Source: Paenibacillus sp. FSL H7-0326
Lineage (GTDB): Bacteria > Bacillota > Bacilli > Paenibacillales > Paenibacillaceae
Assembly (NCBI RefSeq): GCF_001955535.1
Contig: NZ_MPVN01000001.1
Location: forward strand, 1,984,001-2,048,000
Direction: 5' to 3'
Length of the DNA stretch: 64,000 nt
Both the position numbers and the translations under genes were made by a program. Position 1 is the first letter of the stretch; every line of letters starts with the position of its first letter. Below the pieces are notes generated by a model. That model was not told the DNA's origin. It saw nothing but the letters and a program-made list of their open reading frames with translations, and made no database searches. Shown here in pieces: positions 25,658 to 35,053 of the stretch.

Positions 25658-26935
25658 ATGAGTCAACATGAACATCAAATCTTAGAGGAAGAATACGAGA
25701 ATTCAGCCGTCCCTGCAAAGGCTCGTAAGAGTCTGCTCTCTGTATCGCTGGTCTGGGTCGGGTTCCCCATGATTATGACAAGCGCGGTAACTGGTGCTGC
25801 AATCGTCGGCGGACTCGGCTTTTGGACAGGTATGCTGTCCATCCTGATCGGCAACCTGATCTTGTTCGGCTATGTAGGAGTTCTAGCCATGCTGTCTGCC
25901 AATAAAGGCTACAACTTCTCGCTGCAATCCGCGATCACCTTCGGCAGCAAAGGGGCACGTATCGTTTCCGGCTTGCTCTCTACTCTAGTTATCGGCTGGT
26001 TCGCGGTGCAAACCGGACTCACCGGCAGCAGCATGCATGAAGCATTTGGTACGAACGCTCTGGTTATTACACTCATCGCCGGCACCTTGTACATTGTTCT
26101 CACTCTTTTTGGCGTCAAAGCCCTCACTTATATCGGTGCTGTTTCCGCACCTTTCTTCTTTATCATTGGACTCTGGGCCGTCTACGATGCGGCTGCCGCC
26201 AGCGGCGTATCCTCCATTACCAGCTTCGAAGGTACAGGAGCGATCAGTATGGGAATCGCCATAACCATGGTTATCTCACTGTTCATCGATTCTGGAACGA
26301 TGGCTGCTGACTTTAATAGGTGGTCCAAAAATAAAAAGCAGGCACTGGCCGCTACGTTTACTGCTTTTCCTCTAGCCTGCATGATCGCTATGGTATTTGG
26401 CGGACTTATCGCAGCAGCAGCCAGTCAGAATTCGGATCTATTCCAATACATCGCCAGCAAAGGCGGCGCTATTGCTCTAATCTCTATTCTTCTTCTATTC
26501 CTTAATCTAGGAAGTGTATGTGCTCATTGCTTATACAACGGTGCAGTAGGCTGGTCCAGTCTGACCGGACGCAAAATGCGGGAAACCGCCATCGTTCTCG
26601 GCGTCATCGGCACTATTTTTGCTGTATCAGGGGCTTGGAATCACTTCGCTGACTGGCTTAATCTATTAGGCATTATCGTCCCACCTATCGGCGCTGTCAT
26701 TATCTGTGACCAGCTGTTCCTGCGTAAAGGAGCAGATATCAGCGAGTCAGTACGTATTCCTGCCTTTGCTGCCTGGATTATTGGCGCACTAATTGGTCTT
26801 GCCGTCGAGCAGTTCGCACCCTTCTTATCAACAGCCTTTGTATCCATGCTTGCAGGAGGAGCCGCTTATCTTCTGATCTCACTAAATACAGCCAAAGCCT
26901 CTGCAGTCAGCAGCTCGGGTGCAAGCAGATCCTGA
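25658..26935 (+). CDS. NCS1-family permease (CodB-like)
   Basis: A 425-residue membrane protein with about twelve segments and typical NCS1 features (GLGFWTGMLSILIGNLILF, DFNRWSKNKKQALAATF, WLNLLGIIVPPIGAVIICD). CodB relatives carry cytosine, allantoin or other small N-heterocycles and ureides with protons or sodium. Placed between biuret hydrolase and allophanate hydrolase genes, it probably imports biuret or a precursor such as a ureide. The exact substrate is not visible in the sequence. Start follows CGAGGGGATGAAACCAT. Confidence 0.88.
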   Translation: MSQHEHQILEEEYENSAVPAKARKSLLSVSLVWVGFPMIMTSAVTGAAIVGGLGFWTGMLSILIGNLILFGYVGVLAMLSANKGYNFSLQSAITFGSKGARIVSGLLSTLVIGWFAVQTGLTGSSMHEAFGTNALVITLIAGTLYIVLTLFGVKALTYIGAVSAPFFFIIGLWAVYDAAAASGVSSITSFEGTGAISMGIAITMVISLFIDSGTMAADFNRWSKNKKQALAATFTAFPLACMIAMVFGGLIAAAASQNSDLFQYIASKGGAIALISILLLFLNLGSVCAHCLYNGAVGWSSLTGRKMRETAIVLGVIGTIFAVSGAWNHFADWLNLLGIIVPPIGAVIICDQLFLRKGADISESVRIPAFAAWIIGALIGLAVEQFAPFLSTAFVSMLAGGAAYLLISLNTAKASAVSSSGASRS

Positions 26936-26983
26936 TTCACTTCAACTCTCTTTCGATAGCTCCAGAAGAAATGAGGAATGGCT

Positions 26984-28633
26984 ATGACTTACCCGACGAT
27001 CCCCCTGCTTGAAGATGCAGAATTCACTTGTGCCGATATTCTTGAGCTCTCCCATCTGAAGGGAATTCGACTCCGTGCGGGTGCGGACGGACTTCACCAT
27101 CCGATTACCCGGGTCAATGTGATGGAAGTACCCGATATTACGGATTGGGTAAAAGCTGGCGAGTTCCTAATGACAACCGGCTACCCATTTCGGGATAACC
27201 CCTCCATGCTCACAGATATGATTCCACAGCTCGTCAACAAGGGTGTTGCCGCATTAGGGGTAAAGACTAAGCGCTTCCTAGATGATATACCCGAGGAGAC
27301 ATTAAAGCTTGGGGACGAGTATAACCTCCCTATCTTTGAGTTGCCGCCACATACCGTGTTCTCTGATGTGCAGCGGGAGACGATGGAAAGAGTGTTAGCA
27401 CAGGAAACCAAGATGCTCATTAAACTCAACAACTATGTCCAGCAAATGTCCAAGCTCGTGTTGAATGGCAGCTCACTGCATGAGCTGATCGCTTACCTTG
27501 AAAGCATACTCCATAGACCTACGGTGCTGTTTGATGAAAGCAGACGGATGTATAGCTCAGACACGGCAGACGAAATGGCAGCAAATTCAGATATGGAGCC
27601 GTACACGTTCTGGATTAAGCAGCTTGAGTCTTTAACCAGCGCTTCCCGGGCGGACGCACAAGAAGCTCCCGTCCGATTAACGTCGGTTCATGGCAGCGGG
27701 AATAACCATTCCGCTTCTGTGCTGCTTACGGCAGAGAAACATGTTCCGCACTCAGAGCTCGATACTCTTATTCTTGAAAGAGCAGGCATGCTGATTGGCA
27801 TGGAGCTCTCTACGATTCGCATGCGCGAAGAAATAGAGTACAAATATTTGGATCAATTTCTTCAGGACTGGCTTCTGGGTCGCATCCCACTAGAGTCGGA
27901 CATCCGAATGCGAGCGGAAGCCAGCGGAATCATATTCCCGCCTTCCCAGAAGTTATCTGTTATATTAGCCCGTCCGCTAGGCAGCCATCCAGGTGAAGAG
28001 CAGCTGAAGCAGGCGGTCATGAAACTTCGGACTGCTGTTCGTTCCGAGGGACGCGGCAGAGATACCGTTGACATTCAAGCCGTGGTCATCCGCAATGAAC
28101 TTCTGTTTATCGTCCCAGAATCATCAGAAGCTATTGCTGTACGACTTGTAACAGGCGAAATCAGTCGTTTGTTCCAAGGACATAACGACCCTCCATTTTC
28201 CCTATGTATCGGGAAGCCCGTATCATCGCTGGAGCTTATTCACGAGAGCTACAAAGAAGTCATTAAGATCGCCTTCATCTCAAGGCTTGTTGGAATTGAT
28301 AAGCCAAGTGTCAGCATGGAGGAGCTCGGAATTTATCGCTTGTTGTATCTGCTATCCGATGAGAAGGATGCCTGCCTTTTTCGGGATACATATATCGCAC
28401 CTTTGATAGAGTATGACAGCAAGCATTCTGCGTCTCTGCTTCTTACTGCCAGAACGTATCTGGAGCACAATATGAATGCCAAAAAAACAGCCTCGGCGCT
28501 CTACACACACTACAATACGATTACGCACCGGCTTGAACGAATAAAGGAGCTACTGAACATCGATTTTGATCATGCGGATGACCGGCTTCAACTGGAGATC
28601 GCGATTAAACTTCATTTCATGCGGCAGGATTAA
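26984..28633 (+). CDS. PucR-family transcriptional regulator
   Basis: About 549 residues with an N-terminal PucR sensing domain (~15-135), a middle GGDEF-like linker region, and a C-terminal helix-turn-helix (TARTYLEHNMNAKKTASAL, YNTITHRLERIKELL). I choose ATG 26984 because GAGGA lies 7 bp upstream; the ATG at 26978 would touch the Shine-Dalgarno. PucR proteins activate purine and allantoin degradation genes in Bacillus. Here it is inside the biuret operon and likely senses a pathway compound. Confidence 0.9.
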   Translation: MTYPTIPLLEDAEFTCADILELSHLKGIRLRAGADGLHHPITRVNVMEVPDITDWVKAGEFLMTTGYPFRDNPSMLTDMIPQLVNKGVAALGVKTKRFLDDIPEETLKLGDEYNLPIFELPPHTVFSDVQRETMERVLAQETKMLIKLNNYVQQMSKLVLNGSSLHELIAYLESILHRPTVLFDESRRMYSSDTADEMAANSDMEPYTFWIKQLESLTSASRADAQEAPVRLTSVHGSGNNHSASVLLTAEKHVPHSELDTLILERAGMLIGMELSTIRMREEIEYKYLDQFLQDWLLGRIPLESDIRMRAEASGIIFPPSQKLSVILARPLGSHPGEEQLKQAVMKLRTAVRSEGRGRDTVDIQAVVIRNELLFIVPESSEAIAVRLVTGEISRLFQGHNDPPFSLCIGKPVSSLELIHESYKEVIKIAFISRLVGIDKPSVSMEELGIYRLLYLLSDEKDACLFRDTYIAPLIEYDSKHSASLLLTARTYLEHNMNAKKTASALYTHYNTITHRLERIKELLNIDFDHADDRLQLEIAIKLHFMRQD

Positions 28634-28710
28634 TAGAAAATATGATGATCAATCAGCTAACGGAATCAGACAACAGCAATGTATTTTTCACAGAAAGGAA
28701 CGGGCGAACA

Positions 28711-30528
28711 ATGCAATTAAACAAATACGGAGTTTCTAATGACGTTATTCCAGAGAGATTAACGATTTCTGGATTACAGCAATTATATAAAGACCAAGCC
28801 TTGACACCACGGGAAATTATGGAGACCATCACTTTACGTGCTGAGGAAGACCGTGACATGAATATATGGATTGTCCCGCCTTCCATGGAGCGTATTGCAC
28901 CTTATCTAGAGAGACTCGAAACGATGGATAAGGAAGAATACCCGCTCTGGGGTATTCCCTTTGCTGTCAAAGATAATATTGATGTAAACGGGTATCCTAC
29001 GACAGCCGCATGTCCTGACTTTGCCTACCCCCCTTCCGAACACGCTGCTGTTGTCCAGAAGCTGATTGATGCTGGCGCAGTCCCTGTCGGCAAAACAAAT
29101 CTGGACCAGTTTGCCACAGGACTTGTCGGAACACGGAGTCCGTATGGTGACACGCATAATGCCTATAGACCGGAGCTGATCAGCGGAGGTTCAAGCTCCG
29201 GCTCCCCCGTTGCGGTAGCACGCGGTCAGGCTGCTTTTGCCTTAGGGACGGATACAGCTGGCTCCGGCAGGGTTCCTGCCGCACTTAACCGGCTGGTCGG
29301 CTGGAAGCCAAGCCTTGGCGCATGGTCCCTCCGGGGTGTTGTACCTGCGTCGGCAAGTTTGGATTGTGTTACCGTATTTACACACCGGCTGCAAGAGGCT
29401 CTTCTAATCGATGAAGTTGTACGATCTGCCGATGAGAAGGACCATTGGTCTCGATCGATCCCAATGCAGTCCTCAGCTGCACCCCTTAAGCTCCTCATTC
29501 CCGATCAGAAAGATTTATTCTACGGTCCTTTTGAAAAGGAGTACAAAGAAGCATGGGGACAAGCGAAGAACCGGCTCGCAGCACTCGGAATCCCAGTAGA
29601 ACCCATAAACACCGACCTATTTATGGAAGCAGCAAAACTGCTGTATGACGATGCCTTGGTTGCTGAGCGCTGGGCAGGTCTTGGTCCGTTTATTGAAGCG
29701 CATCCCGGCAGCACCTTTCCTGTAACGGAAAAAGTTCTGCGTTCCGGGGCAGGAGATGCCTATAGTGCGAGCTCCGTATTCCAGGCCATGCACCGGCTGC
29801 AAAGCTACAAACGGCAGGCTGCTGTGCTCCTTGAGAATTCGGTCCTCGTTATGCCGACCTGCGGAGGTACATGGCGGCGTGAAGACGTAGCCCGGAATCC
29901 GATTGCAGCAAACAGGGATATGGGACGATATACCAATCACTGTAATCTGCTTGATTTATGCGCTGCTGCAGTGCCGGCTGACGATGCGGCAGACCTTCTT
30001 CCTTTTGGTATTACGTTCTTCGCCCTGTCAGGACAAGAGCACCTCATTGTTAATACAGCGGCCAAATATGAAAGCCAGACAGAGGAACCTATTGAGCATC
30101 TCCGTTCTCCCCTGACAAAAGAAGAAAGCCTTCCTGATAACTCCGGAACTACACAAGTTGCCGTATGCGGACTTCACATGAGGGGATATCCACTGGAAGT
30201 GCAAATGCAATCCGCGGGTGCAAAATTCATAAAAGAGGCACGGACCGCACCAAAGTATCAGCTAGTAAAGCTGAATACATCACCGGCTAAGCCCGGTCTG
30301 ATCAAAGTGAATGAAGGAGGCGCCTCTATTCAGCTGGAAGTATGGGAAATACCGCTTGAAGCCTTTGGTGAATTTACGGCATCCATCCCTGCTCCCCTTG
30401 GTATTGGAAAGATCGAACTGGAGGACGGGACTGAAGTGCCAGGATTTATCTGCGAGGTTTATGCAGCAGAGGGTGCAGAAAATATCACCGAAGCCGGGGG
30501 CTGGCGAAAGGCGGTCCCTCTCCCATAA
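28711..30528 (+). CDS. atzF: Allophanate hydrolase AtzF
   Basis: About 605 residues. The amidase-signature domain has the Ser-cisSer-Lys set: Lys87 (GIPFAVKDNID), Ser161 (GGSSSGS) and Ser185 (GTDTAGSGR). The ~150-residue C-terminal domain typical of allophanate hydrolase follows (CGLHMRGYPLEVQMQ, VKLNTSPAKPGLIKV), which decarboxylates the intermediate. The overall reaction is allophanate to two ammonia and two CO2. I start at ATG 28711 (MQLNKYG) behind AAAGGAACGGGCGAACA; an upstream in-frame ATG at 28642 adds 23 non-conserved-looking residues. No urea carboxylase gene is nearby, so allophanate comes from biuret. Last gene before a strong terminator. Confidence 0.93.
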   Translation: MQLNKYGVSNDVIPERLTISGLQQLYKDQALTPREIMETITLRAEEDRDMNIWIVPPSMERIAPYLERLETMDKEEYPLWGIPFAVKDNIDVNGYPTTAACPDFAYPPSEHAAVVQKLIDAGAVPVGKTNLDQFATGLVGTRSPYGDTHNAYRPELISGGSSSGSPVAVARGQAAFALGTDTAGSGRVPAALNRLVGWKPSLGAWSLRGVVPASASLDCVTVFTHRLQEALLIDEVVRSADEKDHWSRSIPMQSSAAPLKLLIPDQKDLFYGPFEKEYKEAWGQAKNRLAALGIPVEPINTDLFMEAAKLLYDDALVAERWAGLGPFIEAHPGSTFPVTEKVLRSGAGDAYSASSVFQAMHRLQSYKRQAAVLLENSVLVMPTCGGTWRREDVARNPIAANRDMGRYTNHCNLLDLCAAAVPADDAADLLPFGITFFALSGQEHLIVNTAAKYESQTEEPIEHLRSPLTKEESLPDNSGTTQVAVCGLHMRGYPLEVQMQSAGAKFIKEARTAPKYQLVKLNTSPAKPGLIKVNEGGASIQLEVWEIPLEAFGEFTASIPAPLGIGKIELEDGTEVPGFICEVYAAEGAENITEAGGWRKAVPLP

Positions 30529-30557
30529 AGTGTTTCTTCTATTGTAAATTGACAATG

Positions 30558-30600
30558 AGCCCTACAACGATGAAGTTGTAGGGCTGTCTGTAGTTTTTAT
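30558..30600 (+). terminator. Terminator of the biuret operon
   Basis: AGCCCTACAAC and GTTGTAGGGCT form a perfect 11-bp stem with a 6-base loop. A T-rich tail follows. It separates convergent genes. Confidence 0.85.
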
Positions 30601-30603
30601 CAC

Positions 30604-31440
30604 TTACTTTGTCATCGCAACAAACTCTTCAAAGGCATCCGCTTCCTCCACAAAAGGATTATGGTTGCTATATTCAAACGTTCGGAAGACTGAGCCTGGA
30701 ATTAGATCTGCAATTTCCACACCATACTCGTAGGGACACTGTGCATCGTGGAGACCTGCATAAATATAGGAAGGGATCGAGAGCTCGCTTAATCGCTCAC
30801 GAACGTCATAATTTCGGCAATCGACTTGTATAAAATAGTTCAAGCGAGCACCCACTGTTCTCCCACTATTCGGTATCTTTAAAGACTCTCTCAGTTTCTC
30901 TTCACGATAGTATGACATCATTGCCCATTCAAAACCAAGCGCTTGTCTTTGGTCCTGGGTCGTTTCAGGTGAATTTAAGGCGTTCATAATCTCACTAATG
31001 CGTCTAAAATTCATATTACCTTTACAGTAAATACTCTTTGGATTCTGTATGTACTCCTTACTTGCACACGTACCGCCAGCAATGATCTTCGTCAACGCTG
31101 CCGGATATTCAATAGCATAAGTTAACGCCAGCATCCCACCAGTTGAATGACCTGCAAAACCCCAGCGCTCTATTTGAAGTGATTTACGAATTGCTACCAG
31201 ATCTTTAATACTCTCAAGCATTCCATATTCACTTTTTACTTTTGCTCGATCTGAGCCCCCACAGCCTTTAAGGTTCACTAAGTATACGCTGTAATGACTG
31301 GTGAAAGGATTGGCAAATGTATTTCCTCGCTCATCATATGCACTATACAAATGAGTGACGCACAATGCTGATCCCTTGCCCTTTTTAAAATATTCAAAGT
31401 ATCCTCTCTCCGTTTGAATACTGCACTTCTCCCAATTCAT
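30604..31440 (-). CDS. Alpha/beta hydrolase
   Basis: About 278 residues starting at MNWEKCS behind AAGGAGGGACAGGCGTAT; the longer frame to 31488 includes that ribosome site. The fold is clear: oxyanion strand, nucleophile elbow GFAGHSTGG (Ser99), Asp in the AGLHDAQCPYE segment and His near SNHNPF. Proline-iminopeptidase/haloperoxidase-like alpha/beta hydrolases look like this. No membrane or signal segment. Substrate unknown. Divergent from the Fic gene. Confidence 0.85.
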   Translation of the reverse strand: MNWEKCSIQTERGYFEYFKKGKGSALCVTHLYSAYDERGNTFANPFTSHYSVYLVNLKGCGGSDRAKVKSEYGMLESIKDLVAIRKSLQIERWGFAGHSTGGMLALTYAIEYPAALTKIIAGGTCASKEYIQNPKSIYCKGNMNFRRISEIMNALNSPETTQDQRQALGFEWAMMSYYREEKLRESLKIPNSGRTVGARLNYFIQVDCRNYDVRERLSELSIPSYIYAGLHDAQCPYEYGVEIADLIPGSVFRTFEYSNHNPFVEEADAFEEFVAMTK

Positions 31441-31557
31441 ATACGCCTGTCCCTCCTTGATTAAGAGTCGCTGCCATATCCTCTCCAAGCCTGATCTAAA
31501 TCAATATATATATAGTAGAGAGTAAATTGAAGCCATATCGCAACAATAGGAGTAGTA

Positions 31558-31583
31558 TTGAAACTAGTTTCATTTGATATAAT
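31558..31583 (+). promoter_or_regulatory. fic promoter with overlapping palindrome
   Basis: An extended -10 TGATATAAT (TATAAT 31578-31583) is preceded by GAAACTAGTTTC (31560-31571), a perfect 12-bp palindrome that would cover the -35 region. It lies about 30 bp before the Fic start. It suggests control by a small dimeric repressor. Confidence 0.5.
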
Positions 31584-31610
31584 GCTAGTAAGAAGAAGAG
31601 GGAAGGAACA

Positions 31611-32351
31611 ATGCTCATGTTTAATCAAATTGATGCTCTTCGAACAGAAGTGGACAAGAAACGTCCCATCGACCCAAAGCTGATGAGTACCATCGCTCAG
31701 AAATTTCGTGAAGAGTGGACTTATCATACGAATGCAATTGAAGGAAATACTTTTACTTATCGTGAAACAGCATTCTTCTTAAGAGAAGGACTGACGGTCA
31801 AGGGGAAATCTTTAAGAGAGCATCTTGAAATAATAAACCATGCGGAAGCAATTGATTATCTTCACGAAGCCATTCAACAGAGAGATTTAACAGAGCGGAT
31901 TATTAAAGATTTTCATGCCATTCTTTTTCAGGGAGTGAGAGATATTGACTTTTCTCCTGGTGACTACAAAGAGATGGATAATCATGTGCTCACGATTTCG
32001 GGGAATATCCATCAATATGTTCCTGCAGTCCAAGTACCTTATGAAATGGAACGCCTGATACAATGGTACACCGAAAATTCAGACATGCATCCCGTGAAGC
32101 TTGCATCATTACTTCATCATAAGCTCACAGCGATCCATCCATTTACAGATGGTAACGGGAGAGTCAGTCGGCTTGCGATGAACTTTGTGTTGCTAAAGCA
32201 TGGTTATCCTCCTGCCATCATTCGTAATGAAAAGCGCCAAGATTATTACTCCGCACTGGAGCAGGCAGATAACGGGGAACTAGAACCCTTAATTGATCTC
32301 ATCTCTGCTGAAGTTAAGTCTAATCTAGAACTAATGCTATCTGTCACTTAA
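31611..32351 (+). CDS. Fic-domain protein (AMPylation-type)
   Basis: A 246-residue Fic protein. The catalytic motif HPFTDGNGR (176-184) is complete, including His176. An inhibitory-helix motif TNAIEGN with Glu44 lies N-terminal, as in class II Fic proteins that keep themselves inactive until the helix moves. The reaction is transfer of AMP (or another nucleotide part) to a hydroxyl side chain of a target protein. No antitoxin-like gene is adjacent, consistent with self-inhibition. The start is 31611, or the in-frame ATG six bases later with better Shine-Dalgarno spacing. Confidence 0.9.
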   Translation: MLMFNQIDALRTEVDKKRPIDPKLMSTIAQKFREEWTYHTNAIEGNTFTYRETAFFLREGLTVKGKSLREHLEIINHAEAIDYLHEAIQQRDLTERIIKDFHAILFQGVRDIDFSPGDYKEMDNHVLTISGNIHQYVPAVQVPYEMERLIQWYTENSDMHPVKLASLLHHKLTAIHPFTDGNGRVSRLAMNFVLLKHGYPPAIIRNEKRQDYYSALEQADNGELEPLIDLISAEVKSNLELMLSVT

Positions 32352-32387
32352 ACCTCACTTATACCATCTAGCAAAGGAGCGATACTT

Positions 32388-33365
32388 ATGAAATATACAT
32401 ACCTCGGACGCAGCGGCATGCAGGTCTCTCTTCTCGGTCTTGGCACTAACTCCTTCGGCAAAAGAGCAGATGAACAGACTTCAGCCCGCATTCTTCATCA
32501 TGCGATCGACAGCGGAATTAACTTTATCGATACCGCCAACATCTATGCCGGAACAGAATCCGAGCGCATTATCGGTCAAGCGCTAAAAGGAAAAAGAGAC
32601 CAGGTTGTGCTTACGACCAAGGCCGGACTCGTCGCCAGAAATGACGCTCCGAATGGACGCGGCTCTTCCCGTTATCATCTGCAGCAGGAGCTGGAGAACA
32701 GCCTGAAGCGGCTGCAAACCGACTATGTGGATCTGTATCAGATTCATACATTCGATCCGAATACACCGCTGGAAGAAACACTGCGAACACTCGATGACAT
32801 GGTTCGTGCAGGCAAGGTGCGCTATATCGGTGCCTCCAACTATGCGGCTTGGGAGCTGATGAAGGCACTCGGCATCAGCGATCTGAGAGGCTATGAGCGT
32901 TTTGTCTCCAATCAGGTCAGCTATTCACTGGCAGACCGAACGCCGGAGCGCGAGCTCGTTCCCATGTGCCTGGACCAAGGTGTCGGCATCATTCCTTATT
33001 TCCCACTAGCCGGCGGCATTCTTACTGGAAAATATACAGAGAAGTCCTCTGCTCCCGCCGGCTCCCGGGCAGAAACAGATCCGAATTTCAAGCGATTCTT
33101 GGAGGATCATAATGTAACACTTGGACAGCAGGTAGCTGATCTTGCCGCGGAGACCGGACATGCTCCAAGTGCATTGTCCATTGCCTGGCTCATGAACCAG
33201 CCTGCTGTATCCACCGTCATCGTCGGCGCTACTCGTACGGAGCAGCTGGATGACAACTTGAGAAGTCTCGACATCGAGATCAATACCGAGCTCGCAGAGA
33301 AGCTGGGTGAGATCAGCGAGCGATTTATCTATTCGAAACCTTTTGCCACCTACCGCATAGAATAA
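32388..33365 (+). CDS. Aldo/keto reductase
   Basis: A 325-residue (beta/alpha)8 NADPH-dependent reductase. The catalytic tetrad is visible: Asp and Tyr in FIDTANIYAGTESE, Lys in VVLTTKAG and His in YQIHTFDPNTP. The cofactor region near SIAWLMNQPAVSTVIVGATR is typical. Resembles YdbC/Tas/YhdN-type enzymes of general aldehyde reduction. Start behind AAAGGAGCGATACTT. Followed by a long hairpin. Confidence 0.93.
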   Translation: MKYTYLGRSGMQVSLLGLGTNSFGKRADEQTSARILHHAIDSGINFIDTANIYAGTESERIIGQALKGKRDQVVLTTKAGLVARNDAPNGRGSSRYHLQQELENSLKRLQTDYVDLYQIHTFDPNTPLEETLRTLDDMVRAGKVRYIGASNYAAWELMKALGISDLRGYERFVSNQVSYSLADRTPERELVPMCLDQGVGIIPYFPLAGGILTGKYTEKSSAPAGSRAETDPNFKRFLEDHNVTLGQQVADLAAETGHAPSALSIAWLMNQPAVSTVIVGATRTEQLDDNLRSLDIEINTELAEKLGEISERFIYSKPFATYRIE

Positions 33366-33368
33366 TAC

Positions 33369-33420
33369 AAAGGCTGGACCTTAAGCTTTACGCCCCCCGT
33401 AAGCTCATCGTCCAGCCTTC
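33369..33420. terminator. Nested hairpin between convergent genes
   Basis: AAGGCTGGAC pairs with GTCCAGCCTT, and inside it AGCTTTACG pairs with CGTAAGCT. It lies between the aldo/keto reductase and the YesN-like gene and can stop transcription from both sides, although flanking T-runs are short. Confidence 0.65.
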
Positions 33421-33475
33421 CTTATGTCTGCTTGCTCCCCAGCCTCACCGCTTGAAGCTTCAATAACGCTCAGCT

Positions 33476-35053
33476 TCACTCTCCACGTTCTGTGTCCATG
33501 CCTCCGAGCTGGCGATATTCATGCGGAGATACGCCCTCCAGCTCTTTAAATACACGGGAGAACTGCTTGCTGTTCTCAAAGCCCACCGCGAGGCTGATCT
33601 CCGCCATTTTCATGGTAGATTTGTTAAGCAGCAGCTCCTTGGCCCGCTGGATACGTACCTTTTTGAGATAAGACACAAAGTTGTCTCCCGTATATGCCTT
33701 GAACGCCTCGCTGAAATACGAATAATTAAGCGATACATGATTGCTGACCATCGCCATATTCAGAGGACGCTCGTAATGCTCCTGTATATAACGGATCGCC
33801 TCTTTCATATCCGCATGCTCACTATGCGCCAGCCGTATACGGGACACATAATCATTTACGCTGACCAGCAGGTATTCCAGCTTTCTGTAATACTCGTTAA
33901 AGCTCTGGAAATTGTTCAGGCTGCCGACCAGCCTATACATCTTCAGTACTTCCACCGAGGACTCCCCGTATTTCCTAAACACCTCATCGAACACATTCTC
34001 ATTGATTAACCCGCTTACCTTCTCAAGATAAGTCATATCCATCTGCTTCAGATGATCCAGTTCAAAAATAGAGGCGAGCAGCCTCTTCATCTCATCCACC
34101 CTATCCGTTCCCAGCATATTTCCGAGCTTCCGCAGGCTGCCATACGGCAGTGGAGGATTCATCCGATTCGTGAGCGTTGCATCATATTCGATATAATAAG
34201 CGCTTGGATGCAAGAACGTATATCTCAGCGCAGCCTGTGCCTCAAGATATTGCTCCCGAACCTGTGCCAGATCGCTCTGCTCCGTGCTGATTCCGATCCG
34301 AAATCCGTTCCATCCCTTCTGTTCTGCCTGTCTCGCCAGTGCCTGATACCAGTCTGCGGTATTTCCTGCGAGAATAAGCCTTCCTTCTATATCCGTGAGG
34401 ACAAGCTCTGGCCGAACATCCATCGAATGACTAAGCCGTTCGACCAGACGCTGAATTTCCCCTGTAGGCATAACGGACCCATCTACATATCTGCACAGCA
34501 CCATCGCGACAGCATAAGAGCTTGCTGGTATAATATGAGCTGCCTGCTGGAGTTCTTCTTCCATCACAGGCCCTCTGCCAAATAGAAGCTGCCTTAAACA
34601 ATTCTTGCGCTGCTCCATCTGCAGCTCATTTTTTTCCTGAGTTCGTTCCAGATTCGCGGCTTCTAATTCGCTCAGTTCCTTATCCACCCGATTCAGCATA
34701 TCAAACAGCTCGGTTCGCTGAATCGGCTTCAGCAAATAATCCTTCACCTTGTACCGGATCGCCGTCTTCGCATATTCAAAATCATCATAGCCGCTCAGCA
34801 GCACGACGGCCGGCCTTCTTCCTCCCGGCTCCCGATCCAGCTCTTCCAGCAGCCGGATGCCATCGAGTACAGGCATGCGGATATCGGTTAATATCAGATC
34901 TGCACGAGATGCACGGTTCAGCTCAAGCGCCATTTGTCCATTCGAGGCCAGTTCAATATGATAGGCTGATGGATATTGCCGCTCAATCATCGTTTTAAGT
35001 CCCAGGCGAATATTCTTCTCATCATCCACGATTATGAGTTTCCTCACCTTCAT
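33476..35053 (-). CDS. AraC-type response regulator, YesN-like
   Basis: A 525-residue regulator. Receiver domain 1-~125 with phospho-acceptor Asp57 (LILTDIRMP), a long middle region, and a C-terminal AraC double helix-turn-helix (MVSNHVSLNYSYFSEAFKAY; ISLAVGFENSKQFSRVFKEL; SPHEYRQL). The start overlaps the end of the kinase gene by 32 bp. The AGGGGGAG ribosome site touches the ATG at 35053, so the in-frame GTG six bases later may be the real start. Controls the adjacent importer in the usual arrangement. Confidence 0.92.
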   Translation of the reverse strand: MKVRKLIIVDDEKNIRLGLKTMIERQYPSAYHIELASNGQMALELNRASRADLILTDIRMPVLDGIRLLEELDREPGGRRPAVVLLSGYDDFEYAKTAIRYKVKDYLLKPIQRTELFDMLNRVDKELSELEAANLERTQEKNELQMEQRKNCLRQLLFGRGPVMEEELQQAAHIIPASSYAVAMVLCRYVDGSVMPTGEIQRLVERLSHSMDVRPELVLTDIEGRLILAGNTADWYQALARQAEQKGWNGFRIGISTEQSDLAQVREQYLEAQAALRYTFLHPSAYYIEYDATLTNRMNPPLPYGSLRKLGNMLGTDRVDEMKRLLASIFELDHLKQMDMTYLEKVSGLINENVFDEVFRKYGESSVEVLKMYRLVGSLNNFQSFNEYYRKLEYLLVSVNDYVSRIRLAHSEHADMKEAIRYIQEHYERPLNMAMVSNHVSLNYSYFSEAFKAYTGDNFVSYLKKVRIQRAKELLLNKSTMKMAEISLAVGFENSKQFSRVFKELEGVSPHEYRQLGGMDTERGE

